Below, piece by piece: positions 39,030 to 47,943 of a stretch of DNA of 64,000 nucleotides (positions are counted from its first letter, which is position 1; each line of letters starts with the position of its first letter). The notes below the pieces were generated by a model that worked only from the letters and a program-made list of their open reading frames with translations, was not told the origin of the DNA and searched no databases. This stretch comes from Woeseia oceani (GTDB lineage: Bacteria > Pseudomonadota > Gammaproteobacteria > Steroidobacterales > Woeseiaceae). The stretch covers positions 3,151,001 through 3,215,000 of the forward strand of contig NZ_CP016268.1 of NCBI RefSeq assembly GCF_001677435.1. The letters are read 5' to 3'. The translations under genes and the position numbers were made by a program.

Positions 39030-41354
39030 CTAGTAACGTAATGCGCGATACGTTCCCGACGTAGAGGCACCGCCCAAAGGTGCTGCTTCTTCGATGAAGT
39101 TGCCTTGCACGAAATCGACGCCGACATCGCGCAACCAGTCAAAGTCCTGCTGACTCTCAACCTGTTCCGCGATCACCCGGAACTGCATGGTTCGCGCCAG
39201 CTTGATCATCGCTGACACCATCTCCTGATTGATGTCGTCGTTGGGCAAGCCGCGGGTATAGGCGCCATCGATTTTCAGGTAGTCAACCGGCAGGGTCTTG
39301 AGCTTGGAGAAGGCACCCAGACCGGAGCCAAAATCATCCAGCGCGAACTCGCAGCCTATGCCGTGCAACACCTCAATAAAGCGCTGTACATGCTGGATAT
39401 CCGTGGTCACCACACTTTCAGTCACCTCGAAACAAATGCTGCTCGGCGCGACACCGCTGCGGTCCAGCGATTCCACGACGAATCCCAAAAAGCCTTCGTC
39501 GGTCAAGGTCTGCCCGGAGATGTTGATAGAACAACTGCGACCGCGAGGCAGACGAATCTCGCCGGAATTCATGGCCGACAACGTGGCCGCCACAACCCAT
39601 CGGTCTATCTGTGGCATTAGCTGGTAGCGCTGTGCTGGTCGCAGGAATTCTGCCGAATTCGCGACTTTGCCGCGTTCATCGGGCAGGCGTATCAACACTT
39701 CGTAAGCCGGCCCGCTGTCCTGACCGCCGGTCGCAATGATTGACTGCAATGCCAGTTCGAAGCGGTCTTCGTGCAACGCTGTCTGCATTTGCCGCAGCCA
39801 CTGGATATCGCCGCGCTCTCTGGCGATTGCCTCATCGCGTGCGGAGTAAATGTGCACCTGGCCACGGCCACGCTGCTTGGCCACGTAACATGCCGAATCC
39901 GCTGCGCTGACGATGTCCTGCAACGAACCGCTGGACTGGGTGATTTCAACGAGGCCAACGGAAATGCCGATATTGAAGATCTTGTCCTGCCAAACGAAGC
40001 GGTAGTCCGCGACCGCGTTGCAGATGTCTGCACCGATCTGCCCGGCTTTCTCAACGGGACAGCCGACCAGCAATGTGCCGAACTCATCCCCGCCCAGACG
40101 ACCAACGAAATCCGAATCGCGCACTTGCTCTTTGATGAGCGTGGCAACTTCCCGCAACATGTTGTCGCCCGCCAGATGACCGCAGCTATCGTTCACTGCC
40201 TTGAAGCGATCCAGATCCATATAACAAAGTACGTGACTCGCTTCGTCCGCATGCGCGGAATCCATGGCTTCCTGGATACGCCGCTCAAATTCGCGCCGAT
40301 TGACCAGTCCGGTCAACGGGTCGTGCGTCGCCTGGTAGCTCATCTGTCGCGTCAATCCGCGCAACTCGCTCACGTCGTGGAAGACGACCACGGTGCCGGT
40401 AATACTGTTGCCCGGACCCTTGATAGGTGATGCCGTGATCTCGACCGAATGTTCATGTTCGTTATCGCGGCTCACGAGCAATGCCCGCCGTCCCATGTTC
40501 ACGCGTCGTCGCATGGCGAGACAGCGCTCCACCGGATCGCCGAGGGAACGACGATCTGCCTCGTCGATCAGCGAAAAAATCTCACTGACCTGGTGACCCG
40601 CTGCCGACTCCCGATCCTTCCCGGTCATGCCCTCGGCGGCGCGATTCATGTAGTCGATACGGCCTTCATTGTCCGTTGTGATCACACCTTCGGCGATCGA
40701 TTCCAGGGTGTATTGCGCCTGACGCTTGCTGCGGCTCAGCGATACCTCGAGGCTCTTGCGGTAACTAACGTCCCGCGCAACCGTCAATACCGCTTCATTA
40801 CCGCGGTACTCAATCAATGAACTTTGTGCCTCAACCCACAGACCCTGGTCATTGCCGTTGATCAACTGAATTTCGAGGCGCCTGGGCACTTTCTGACCAG
40901 CAAGCTGCCGCCCCATGGTCTTGCGGAACAAGGCCCGATACGCCGGTTTGACGAGATCAGCAACCTGCCGGCCCTCCAATTGCTCCGGGGCCAGCCCGAC
41001 CAGGCTCGCGGCACTGTCGTTTGCCAGCAATATGCGCTCGTCATGTATCAGCACAACCTCGGGAATCGTGCGGGCAAAATTGGCGAACAGGCGATCGCGG
41101 TCCTGAATTTCTTCATCGCGTTCACCGAGAGCGTCAAACAGTTGATTGATCGTATTGGCCAGATCCCCCAGCGAGTCACTCGCTGGAACAGTCAATCGCC
41201 GACCGACCGAGGCATCGGCCGATACGGCCAGAAGGTCGTCTTTGAAATCACGAATTGCGCGGTTGTGACGTTGAACGCGGCGCCAATAGAGAACTGCGCA
41301 AGCGACAGCAATCACGAGCAGCAAGGCCAACGCGATACCAACCGCCTGGGTCAT
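39030..41354 (-). CDS. Membrane-anchored PAS-GGDEF-EAL protein (c-di-GMP turnover)
   Basis: Dual-domain c-di-GMP protein (774 aa). One N-terminal helix (3-24) is followed by a linker, two PAS domains (about 87-200 and 211-335), a GGDEF domain (345-505) and an EAL domain (525-765). GGDEF is intact at 421-425, with the RxxD inhibitory site at 412-415. The EAL core reads YEVLIRL but keeps the metal and catalytic positions: SINISGQTL Asn, CFEVTES Glu, ALDDFGSGL Asp pair, YLKIDG Lys, IAEQVES Glu and FVQGNF Gln. Both activities are therefore possible. The signal sensed by PAS is unknown. It converges with hppA and diverges from pcm. Confidence 0.94.
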   Translation of the reverse strand: MTQAVGIALALLLVIAVACAVLYWRRVQRHNRAIRDFKDDLLAVSADASVGRRLTVPASDSLGDLANTINQLFDALGERDEEIQDRDRLFANFARTIPEVVLIHDERILLANDSAASLVGLAPEQLEGRQVADLVKPAYRALFRKTMGRQLAGQKVPRRLEIQLINGNDQGLWVEAQSSLIEYRGNEAVLTVARDVSYRKSLEVSLSRSKRQAQYTLESIAEGVITTDNEGRIDYMNRAAEGMTGKDRESAAGHQVSEIFSLIDEADRRSLGDPVERCLAMRRRVNMGRRALLVSRDNEHEHSVEITASPIKGPGNSITGTVVVFHDVSELRGLTRQMSYQATHDPLTGLVNRREFERRIQEAMDSAHADEASHVLCYMDLDRFKAVNDSCGHLAGDNMLREVATLIKEQVRDSDFVGRLGGDEFGTLLVGCPVEKAGQIGADICNAVADYRFVWQDKIFNIGISVGLVEITQSSGSLQDIVSAADSACYVAKQRGRGQVHIYSARDEAIARERGDIQWLRQMQTALHEDRFELALQSIIATGGQDSGPAYEVLIRLPDERGKVANSAEFLRPAQRYQLMPQIDRWVVAATLSAMNSGEIRLPRGRSCSINISGQTLTDEGFLGFVVESLDRSGVAPSSICFEVTESVVTTDIQHVQRFIEVLHGIGCEFALDDFGSGLGAFSKLKTLPVDYLKIDGAYTRGLPNDDINQEMVSAMIKLARTMQFRVIAEQVESQQDFDWLRDVGVDFVQGNFIEEAAPLGGASTSGTYRALRY

Positions 41355-41704
41355 GGCGAATCCTTGAGGGGGTTAGGCGCGTTCATGGATCTCCTGCTTG
41401 TCTTGATGTTTTTATTGTAATGGCAAAGCAAGGTGAGCAATCTTTTTCCTGATATTCCGCAACAGGTACTGCAACCTTCGCATTTGTTATTATCGATCGC
41501 TCGTGCTGAGTCGTGGTGATCGGTATTGCTGTCCTGTTTCAGGCGGACGGGTTGCTCGCACAAGCATATCCCAGCTACGCCTGCTCACCGCAGCAATTCA
41601 CCATAATTCGCAATCCGGCCCGGGTGTCGGGCAGCCCCCGGACCACCTTTGGTGGAATCGGAACAAATTTCTTTTTTTTTAATACGTTAGGGAGCTTTGA
41701 AAGG
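41355..41704. other. 350-bp divergent gap between the GGDEF/EAL gene and pcm
   Basis: No convincing gene. The segment is more AT-rich near both ends. A short hairpin (41643-41647 with 41651-41655) lies 14 bases before a cttttttttt run at 41671-41680. The run is too far from the stem for a classical terminator. TATTAT at 41488-41493 could serve as a -10 box but has no matching -35. GGAG at 41691-41694 and AAGG at 41701-41704 precede the pcm ATG. Confidence 0.4.
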
Positions 41705-42358
41705 ATGGATACAGACGCCGCGCGGCGGCAAATGGTCGAGCAACAAATTCGCACCTGGGACGTTGATGCCGCGCCACTTCTGAGTTTGCTGAATGCGCTG
41801 CCGAGGCACCGCTTTGTGCCGCGAGGATACGAGGCACTGGCGTATGCCGATATGGAGATTCCACTGGGCCATGGCGAAATAATGATGCGGCCAGCGGTCG
41901 AAGGTCGAATTCTGCAGGCGCTGGAGATAGAAGCTCAGGACCGGATCCTGGAAATCGGCACAGGTAGCGGTTACCTGACTGCATGCCTGGCCAGGCTGGG
42001 CGCAGAAGTGGTCAGCGTTGATTTGCAGGCTGACTTTACGGACAGTGCGAAATCGCTGCTGGATGAACTTGCGATCGCGAACGTATCTTTGCAAACGCGC
42101 GATGCGGTGCGCGAGGGGCTGCCGGCAGGAGAGTTTGATGTGGTCGTCATCACCGGGTCCTTGCCACGATTCGACAAGCGCCTGCTTGCAAGCCTGACGC
42201 CTGGCGGACGCCTGTTCGTCGTCACCGGCGAGGCCCCGATCATGGACGCCCGGATTGTCGTGCGCGGCGACGGAGCGCACTGGACGCAAAGCAGCCTGTT
42301 CGAGACCTGCCTGCCCCGATTACGGCACGTTGACGAGCCGTCCTCATTTGTTTTTTGA
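41705..42358 (+). CDS. pcm: Protein-L-isoaspartate O-methyltransferase family protein
   Basis: SAM-dependent methyltransferase of the PCMT family (217 aa). It starts MDTDAARRQMVEQQIRTWDV and contains HRFVPRGYEALAYADMEIPLGHGEIMMRP, the SAM-binding ILEIGTGSGYLTACLARLGAEVVSVD, and ALTPGGRLFVVTGE-like ASLTPGGRLFVVTGE. The C-terminal strand FETCLPRLRHVD is typical. The classical Pcm substrate loop is somewhat altered (PLGHGEIMM), as in many proteobacterial Pcm paralogues beside tolC, so isoaspartate repair is likely but not certain. Confidence 0.88.
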   Translation: MDTDAARRQMVEQQIRTWDVDAAPLLSLLNALPRHRFVPRGYEALAYADMEIPLGHGEIMMRPAVEGRILQALEIEAQDRILEIGTGSGYLTACLARLGAEVVSVDLQADFTDSAKSLLDELAIANVSLQTRDAVREGLPAGEFDVVVITGSLPRFDKRLLASLTPGGRLFVVTGEAPIMDARIVVRGDGAHWTQSSLFETCLPRLRHVDEPSSFVF

Positions 42359-42465
42359 GCTATCGAATGAGCCACATGAAACCGAATCTCTCGCTGCGGC
42401 ATCATATTGACAGTGACCACGATTCACTGCACCTGGCATAAACGTATCAACACAAGGATCCTGCA

Positions 42466-42786
42466 TTGTTTGAAGAGCTAAGCCCCACCGAATTCAAGGA
42501 ACGCAGCAATAGCGGCGAACTTTGGCAACTGCTGGACGTCCGAGAACCATGGGAGCTCGCCACAGCCAGTGTTCCCGATGCCATCAGCATTCCAATGGGA
42601 GAAGTGGCCGATCGCCTGGACGAACTGGATCGTGAACAACCGGTTGCCGTACTGTGTCACTCTGGCGGGCGCAGCGCGCGAGTGGCGGGCCTGCTGGCGC
42701 AAACCGGTTTTTCCAGAGTCGCCAACATCAGCGGCGGGATTGATGCCTGGTCACAACAGCTGGACAGCCAGATTCCACGCTACTGA
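42466..42786 (+). CDS. Rhodanese-like sulfurtransferase
   Basis: Single rhodanese domain (106 aa). The conserved entry WQLLDVREPWELATASVPDAISIPMGEV is followed by the active-site loop CHSGGRSARVA, whose Cys would carry the persulfide, and the GFSRVANISGGIDAW ending. Translation is taken from TTG 42466, with AAGGA about seven bases upstream; no ATG fits. It lies between pcm and tolC, a gene order I recall from other gammaproteobacteria. The physiological sulfur acceptor is unknown. Confidence 0.93.
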   Translation: MFEELSPTEFKERSNSGELWQLLDVREPWELATASVPDAISIPMGEVADRLDELDREQPVAVLCHSGGRSARVAGLLAQTGFSRVANISGGIDAWSQQLDSQIPRY

Positions 42787-42826
42787 ACGACCGCTCGAGG
42801 GCGCATACGTCCGCTTGACTGATATG

Positions 42827-42848
42827 GTGATATAGTTAACTATAACAC
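42827..42848 (+). promoter_or_regulatory. Palindromic operator overlapping an extended -10 box before tolC
   Basis: A perfect 14-bp palindrome, TATAGTTAACTATA, occupies 42831-42844. Outer GTG (42827-42829) and CAC (42846-42848) extend the symmetry to 22 bp with one mismatched pair. TGATATAGT at 42828-42836 reads as an extended -10 element, so a dimeric regulator bound here would cover the promoter. The tolC ATG is 40 bases downstream. The regulator is not identified. Confidence 0.5.
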
Positions 42849-42887
42849 TTAGATCCCATTGGCAACCTAACCTGTGGACTGCAGTTT

Positions 42888-44324
42888 ATGAAAAACTCTA
42901 ATAAATTCCTGAGCTTACTATCGATTGCCGGCATAATGGCCAGCGCCGGACCCGCCCAGGCTGCCTCGTTGATGGAGGTCTACCAGCAGGCACTGCAAAG
43001 CGACCCATTGATACACGAGGCGGAATCGCGCCGACTGGCCGCACTGGAATCGGTACCACAGGCACGCAGCGCATTGTTGCCGCAACTGTCGGCGACCGGC
43101 TTCTACGACCAGTCGTCGAATTCAGGGCGCACGATCTTTCAGGACAGTACCGGCATTGGTGTGGCCAGTTCTGAATCAGCAACGAACACGACCGGCTGGC
43201 AGCTTGATCTCCGCCAAACGGTGTTTCGCTGGGACCAGGTTGTGTCGCTCAAACAAGCCGGCAAACAGGTCGCCAAAGCCGAAGCGCAACGCGAAGCCGC
43301 CCAGCAAGACCTCATCGTCCGTGTCGCGCAACGGTATTTCGATGTGCTCGCGGCTGAGGATCGACTCACCTCCATACACGCCGACCGGCTGGCGATTGCC
43401 CGCCAGCTCGAGCAGGCCAAACAGCGTTTCGATGTTGGCTTGATAGCCATTACCGATGTTCAGGAATCACAGGCTGCCTATGATCAGTCCATCGCCTCGG
43501 AAATAGGCGCAAAACGCGAACTGGCCACCGCCCGGGAATTGTTGCGCGAGATCACCGGTGAATACGTACCCAGGCTGGATGCACCTGGCGACGATTTTCC
43601 CCTGCCTTCACCCAACCCCGGTGACGAAGCCAGCTGGATCGACCTTGCAATGAATCAGAACCTGACGCTGGTTTCCAGCCGGCTGGACGAACGTATCGCC
43701 CGCGACGAAATTACCTTCCGGCGAACGGGCCACTACCCGACCGTAGAACTGGTCGCGAACTACGGTGATTCGGACACGGAGATCACTGACCAGGTACGCG
43801 ACGGAACGGTATTTCCCGACTTCGATACGAACAACCAGCAGGATTCCATTACCCTGCAACTGACCGTGCCACTGTTCTCGGGCGGCCGGACCTCGTCCCG
43901 CGTGCGCGAGGCCGTACACTTGCACCGCGCATCCAAAGAGCAACTGCAAAGAGTTGCGCGCGAGACGGAACGGGCTACGCGCGATGCTTACCTGGGCGTT
44001 TTGTCCGAGATCAGTCGCGTCCAGGCACTGGAACAGGCCGTTGCCTCCAGCAGGACTGCACTGGAAGCCACTCAGGCAGGTTTTGACGTCGGGACGCGAA
44101 CCATTGTTGACGTGCTGAATTCGCAGCGGGCGCTGTACTCGGCGATCACCAACTACTACCAGAGCAGGTACGTGTACGTTGGCAATGTGCTGCGCCTGAA
44201 ACAGGCCGCCGGCACACTGAAAGTCGAAGACCTGGAACAGGTTGATCGCTGGCTTAAGGAGCGCAAACCGCCGGAAGAAGTCGTACCTGAAGAATACGGT
44301 CTCGGCGCCGCCGCGGAAAGTTAG
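42888..44324 (+). CDS. tolC: TolC family outer-membrane channel
   Basis: Outer-membrane efflux and type I secretion duct (478 aa). A signal peptide covers 1-25 (NKFLSLLSIAGIMASAGPAQA). The mature protein shows the repeated TolC pattern: ASLMEVYQQALQSDPLIHEAESRRLAALESVPQARSALLPQLSATG in the first half, then LQLTVPLFSGGRTSSRVREAVHLHRASKEQL and FDVGTRTIVDVLNSQRALYSA in the second. A charged C-terminal tail follows. It faces waaA, and the two stop codons overlap. Partner pump genes are not in the window. Confidence 0.96.
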   Translation: MKNSNKFLSLLSIAGIMASAGPAQAASLMEVYQQALQSDPLIHEAESRRLAALESVPQARSALLPQLSATGFYDQSSNSGRTIFQDSTGIGVASSESATNTTGWQLDLRQTVFRWDQVVSLKQAGKQVAKAEAQREAAQQDLIVRVAQRYFDVLAAEDRLTSIHADRLAIARQLEQAKQRFDVGLIAITDVQESQAAYDQSIASEIGAKRELATARELLREITGEYVPRLDAPGDDFPLPSPNPGDEASWIDLAMNQNLTLVSSRLDERIARDEITFRRTGHYPTVELVANYGDSDTEITDQVRDGTVFPDFDTNNQQDSITLQLTVPLFSGGRTSSRVREAVHLHRASKEQLQRVARETERATRDAYLGVLSEISRVQALEQAVASSRTALEATQAGFDVGTRTIVDVLNSQRALYSAITNYYQSRYVYVGNVLRLKQAAGTLKVEDLEQVDRWLKERKPPEEVVPEEYGLGAAAES

Positions 44325-45601
44325 CCGCTCTCCTTGTCAGACTTGAGCAACGGCGTAAGCAAGACCAGGAGCTTTTTCAGGGAGCCTCGGTTGTTGGCGA
44401 CGATTTCCAGTCCTTTCGCACCCTGCGCAGCCGCCTGCTCGCGGTCCGCAAGAAGCGTCGAGATCGCCTTGCCCAGCTCCATGGCGTCATTGACGACCAG
44501 CGACGCGCCAACCGCCGCAAACATATCCGCAATTTCCTGAGTGTTGAACAAGTGCGGCCCGGTCACGACCGGCACAGCCAGTGAAGCCGGCTCCAGCAAA
44601 TTGTGACCACCCACCGGCACGAGTGTACCGCCGACAAAGGCAAGGTCACTGGCCGCGTAGAAAAGCGGCAACTCGCCCATCGTATCGAGCAGAAAAACCG
44701 TCGAATCGGCCGTACAGTCCTGCCCCGAGGTTCGCGTAACGAACGCGATTTGCCGACGTTCAAGGTAGCCCGCCACACCGGCAAAACGCTGGGGGTGCCG
44801 TGGCACCAGCACCAGTAATGCCTCGGGGTGCGTCTTGAGGACCTCCTGATGCGCATCAATCACAGCCGCTTCTTCACCATCGTGGGTACTCGCGGCTATC
44901 CACACCGGCCGTTCCGGCCACAATACCTGGCGCAAGGCACGGCCATTCGTAGGCAAGTCATCTGGCATCTGAATATCGAATTTGATGTTGCCCGTAACCC
45001 AGGTTCGTTCCTTGCTCGCACCGAGTGAGAGGAACCGATCAGCATCGGCCTGGCTTTGTGCGGCAATCAGGATGCCGTGCGACAGCGTCTCACGAAACAA
45101 CGGCAGCAAACGGCGATACTTGCCCACTGAGTTTGGCGATATTCGGGCGCTGACCAGAATCAACGGAATCTTGCGCGTACCGCAGGCCCGGTACAAATTG
45201 GGCCAGATCTCCGTTTCCATGATCAAGGTGAACGCGGGCTTCACGGCATTGAAGAACCGCGCCACGGCGTCGGGAGTTTCAAAAGGGATGTAACAGTGCA
45301 CGATGCGATCGCCAAACAGGCTGCGCGCATGTGCGGCGCCGGTCGGCGTTACCGTCGTCAACAACAACTGGCGGTTCGGAAACTGCGTGAGCAATGTCCG
45401 TACCAGCGGCGCCGAGGCCTGTACTTCGCCAACAGACACAGCGTGCAGCCAGACGCTGCCCTCGCCCAGTTGCGGGTAGCCAAAGCCAAACCGCTGCCCT
45501 ACCCGATCCCAGTAACTGCGGTCAAAAACACCGCGGACAACCCAATAGAGCGCGTAGAACGGCAGGAGCAGGTATGACAGCAGGCAGTAAGCGACGTGCA
45601 C
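44321..45601 (-). CDS. waaA: 3-deoxy-D-manno-octulosonic acid transferase (KDO transferase)
   Basis: Inner-membrane glycosyltransferase (GT30) that adds KDO to lipid IVA (426 aa). The N-terminal membrane anchor CLLSYLLLPFYALYWVVRGVFD is followed by VWLHAVSVGEVQASAPLVRTL, the acceptor-site TPTGAAHARSLFGDRI, METEIWPNLYRACG, LVSARISPNSVGKYRRL, and the CMP-KDO region FVGGTLVPVGGHNLLEPASLAVPVVTGPHLFNTQEIA. GTG 45601, with AAGG nine bases before it, gives the family length; upstream codons run into hldE and are not family-like. The stop overlaps the tolC stop by three bases. Confidence 0.95.
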   Translation of the reverse strand: MHVAYCLLSYLLLPFYALYWVVRGVFDRSYWDRVGQRFGFGYPQLGEGSVWLHAVSVGEVQASAPLVRTLLTQFPNRQLLLTTVTPTGAAHARSLFGDRIVHCYIPFETPDAVARFFNAVKPAFTLIMETEIWPNLYRACGTRKIPLILVSARISPNSVGKYRRLLPLFRETLSHGILIAAQSQADADRFLSLGASKERTWVTGNIKFDIQMPDDLPTNGRALRQVLWPERPVWIAASTHDGEEAAVIDAHQEVLKTHPEALLVLVPRHPQRFAGVAGYLERRQIAFVTRTSGQDCTADSTVFLLDTMGELPLFYAASDLAFVGGTLVPVGGHNLLEPASLAVPVVTGPHLFNTQEIADMFAAVGASLVVNDAMELGKAISTLLADREQAAAQGAKGLEIVANNRGSLKKLLVLLTPLLKSDKESG

Positions 45602-45663
45602 GACCGCGAACCTTAGCCGGACTGTCCGGGACAGAGCCCGTCCAGCTTGCGGCAGGTCACCGC

Positions 45664-47082
45664 TCAGTCCTCGAGTCGCTGGATGATTCTGCTGGAAGAA
45701 TGGCCATCGCGAAACGACAGCACACGCACTTCGCCGCCTGCGGCCAGCACATCTTTGGCGCCAGCAATCTCGGACGCGGTGTAATCGCCACCTTTGACCA
45801 GAACCTGCGGCTTGATGGCTGAAATCAACCGTGCTGGCGTATCTTCTGAAAATGGCACGACCCAATCCACTGCCGCCAGACCCGCGAGCACCGCCATTCG
45901 ATCTGGCAACGCATTGATCGGCCGCGACTCGCCTTTCAGGCGGCGGACGGAGTCATCGTCATTAACGGCGACGATCAAGCGGTCGCCCAGCGCTTTCGCT
46001 TCCTCAAGGTAAGCGACGTGACCTGCATGCAGAACATCAAAGCAGCCATTGGTCATGACGACCCTTTCATTACGCTGGCGTGATTCAGACACCATCGACG
46101 AAAGCTCAGCCTCGGTGACCAAACCGCGTCCGCCTTGCCCGCGTTGGTGCAAGGCAACCTGCAACTCGGAGCGGGTAACCGAAGCAACACCGATTTTCCG
46201 AACCACGAGTCCGGCCGCGAGATTGGCAAGACTTGCAGCGCTCGACAACGCAGTGCCGGCAGCGACAGCCGCCGCCAAAGTCGCGATAACCGTATCGCCC
46301 GCACCGGTCACATCGAATACTTCGCGCGCCTGGGTGGACAGCAAGAACGGTTCTTCACCACGCTCGATCAGCAACATGCCCTTCTCGCTGCGCGTCACCA
46401 GCAACGCCTCCAGATCAAGATCGTCCACCATGGCGGTGGCACGCTCAATCAGCTGCTCATCGGTCTCGCAGCGCCCTGCGACAACTTCAAACTCCGACTG
46501 ATTGGGCGTCAATAACGTTGCGCCACGGTAGCGCTCAAAGTCGCTGCCTTTGGGGTCGATCATGACCGCGCAACCTGCCGCCCGGCAGACAGCAATCATC
46601 TGCTGGACATCAGCCAATGTGCCCTTGCCGTAATCCGACAAGATGACCACACGCGAGTCGGCCACTTTCTTCGACAACGATTCGAGCAGCCGCTCGCTGC
46701 CCGCAGCAAGCCGCTCTTCGCGATCGAGCCTGATGAGCTGTTGACCCCTGCTCTGCACACGGGTCTTGGTAATGGTCGGCTGCCCGGGGACGCGTACGAA
46801 ATCGCACTTGATGCCGCGCGGCTGCAACAAGCCTTCGAGGCAATTCGCGTCGTCGTCGTCACCGACGACGCCCAGCAATTGTGTGCGCACACCCAAGCTC
46901 GAGAGATTGACAGCAACGTTAGCCGCGCCGCCCGGACGAGCATCTTCGTCCTGTATATGCACGACGGGAACCGGCGCTTCCGGTGATATCCGACTGGTGC
47001 CGCCGAACAGGTAGCGGTCCAGCATGACATCGCCGGCCACCAGCACCTGGCCGTCGCTGAAATCGGGGATAGTCAGAGTCAT
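45664..47082 (-). CDS. hldE: Bifunctional heptose-7-phosphate kinase / heptose-1-phosphate adenylyltransferase
   Basis: Makes ADP-heptose for the LPS inner core (472 aa). The N-terminal ribokinase-like domain (about 1-320) shows LVAGDVMLDRYLFGGTSRISPEAPVPVV and the catalytic VFDVTGAGDTVIATLAAAVAAG loop. The C-terminal nucleotidyltransferase (about 340-472) has VMTNGCFDVLHAGHVAYLEEAKALGDRLIVAVNDDDSVRRLKG with the HxGH motif. Both domains are complete. It precedes waaA on the same strand with 62 bases between, joining two steps of inner-core assembly. Confidence 0.97.
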   Translation of the reverse strand: MTLTIPDFSDGQVLVAGDVMLDRYLFGGTSRISPEAPVPVVHIQDEDARPGGAANVAVNLSSLGVRTQLLGVVGDDDDANCLEGLLQPRGIKCDFVRVPGQPTITKTRVQSRGQQLIRLDREERLAAGSERLLESLSKKVADSRVVILSDYGKGTLADVQQMIAVCRAAGCAVMIDPKGSDFERYRGATLLTPNQSEFEVVAGRCETDEQLIERATAMVDDLDLEALLVTRSEKGMLLIERGEEPFLLSTQAREVFDVTGAGDTVIATLAAAVAAGTALSSAASLANLAAGLVVRKIGVASVTRSELQVALHQRGQGGRGLVTEAELSSMVSESRQRNERVVMTNGCFDVLHAGHVAYLEEAKALGDRLIVAVNDDDSVRRLKGESRPINALPDRMAVLAGLAAVDWVVPFSEDTPARLISAIKPQVLVKGGDYTASEIAGAKDVLAAGGEVRVLSFRDGHSSSRIIQRLED

Positions 47083-47133
47083 GCGGCGATATTACTACAG
47101 CCTTGCCGGCTTGCAGTCGCTATCGGCGACGGC

Positions 47134-47850
47134 TTAACCGCACTTGCTGTCGCCGCAACTCAGGCAGGTCATGCAACCGTCCATCATGACAAGCGCCACC
47201 GTGTTGCACTTCGAGCAAAGCTGCGCGCCCGCCGGGTAATCGGTTTTCGCAAAGGCGTCCTCTTGACGGGTTGCTTCTTCGAACTCTGCGCGCTTTTCCT
47301 CAATCAGCTTTTGCTGCGCGGCATCGAGCTCCGGTGAGGCCAGCAAACCGATCAGGATCAAATGCTTCTCAACGATGTGGCCCAGTTCCGCGATTATCGA
47401 CGGCATGAACTTGCCACCCGGCTTCCAGTAGCCGCCGCGCGGATCGAACACCGCCTTCAGCTCATCAACCAGGAACGTGACATCGCCGCCCTTGCGGAAC
47501 ACGGCCGACATGATCCGGGTCAGTGCGACGATCCACTGATAGTGATCCAGGTTCTTGGAGTTGATGAACATTTCAAAAGGCCGGCGCTTTTCGTGCTCCG
47601 TACCCTCATTGAGGATGATGTCGTTGATCGTGACGTACATCGCATGATCAGACACCGGGGTCTTGACCTTGTACGTTGAGCCTATGAGCATCTCCGGTCG
47701 TTCAAGCTTCTCGTGCATCCGAATGACTTCGGCACGACCTTCCTCTGCGGGCACGCGAGTGACGGCGGGTTTGGCCGCCTCTGCTTTCGGGTCCACCGGC
47801 TGCTTAACGGCATAACCCACAATTTTCTTGTCTATGCGTACTTTACTCAT
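47134..47850 (-). CDS. nrdJb: Class II ribonucleotide reductase, C-terminal subunit (TSCPD domain, NrdJb)
   Basis: Second part of a split adenosylcobalamin-dependent ribonucleotide reductase (238 aa). It contains the TSCPD-type domain (EMFINSKNLDHYQWIVALTRIMSAVFRKGGDVTFLVDELKAVFDPRGGYW) and a C-terminal Cys cluster, CSKCNTVALVMMDGCMTCLSCGDSKCG, expected to supply the redox-active thiols that re-reduce the active site. It follows nrdJa by 93 bases on the same strand. The same two-gene layout is known from Pseudomonas aeruginosa. Confidence 0.9.
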   Translation of the reverse strand: MSKVRIDKKIVGYAVKQPVDPKAEAAKPAVTRVPAEEGRAEVIRMHEKLERPEMLIGSTYKVKTPVSDHAMYVTINDIILNEGTEHEKRRPFEMFINSKNLDHYQWIVALTRIMSAVFRKGGDVTFLVDELKAVFDPRGGYWKPGGKFMPSIIAELGHIVEKHLILIGLLASPELDAAQQKLIEEKRAEFEEATRQEDAFAKTDYPAGAQLCSKCNTVALVMMDGCMTCLSCGDSKCG

Positions 47851-47943
47851 CTCGATATCGACCTTTTACCGGCGACGTGGCGATAATCAACCGCACACAG
47901 CGCCATCAACAATAAAAACCACTGTCTGACCAGCGTTCGCTGA

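Noticed and set aside
41513-41704. N-terminal extension of pcm
   Set aside because: The extra 64 codons cross a T-run and show no family similarity; ATG 41705 gives the normal start.
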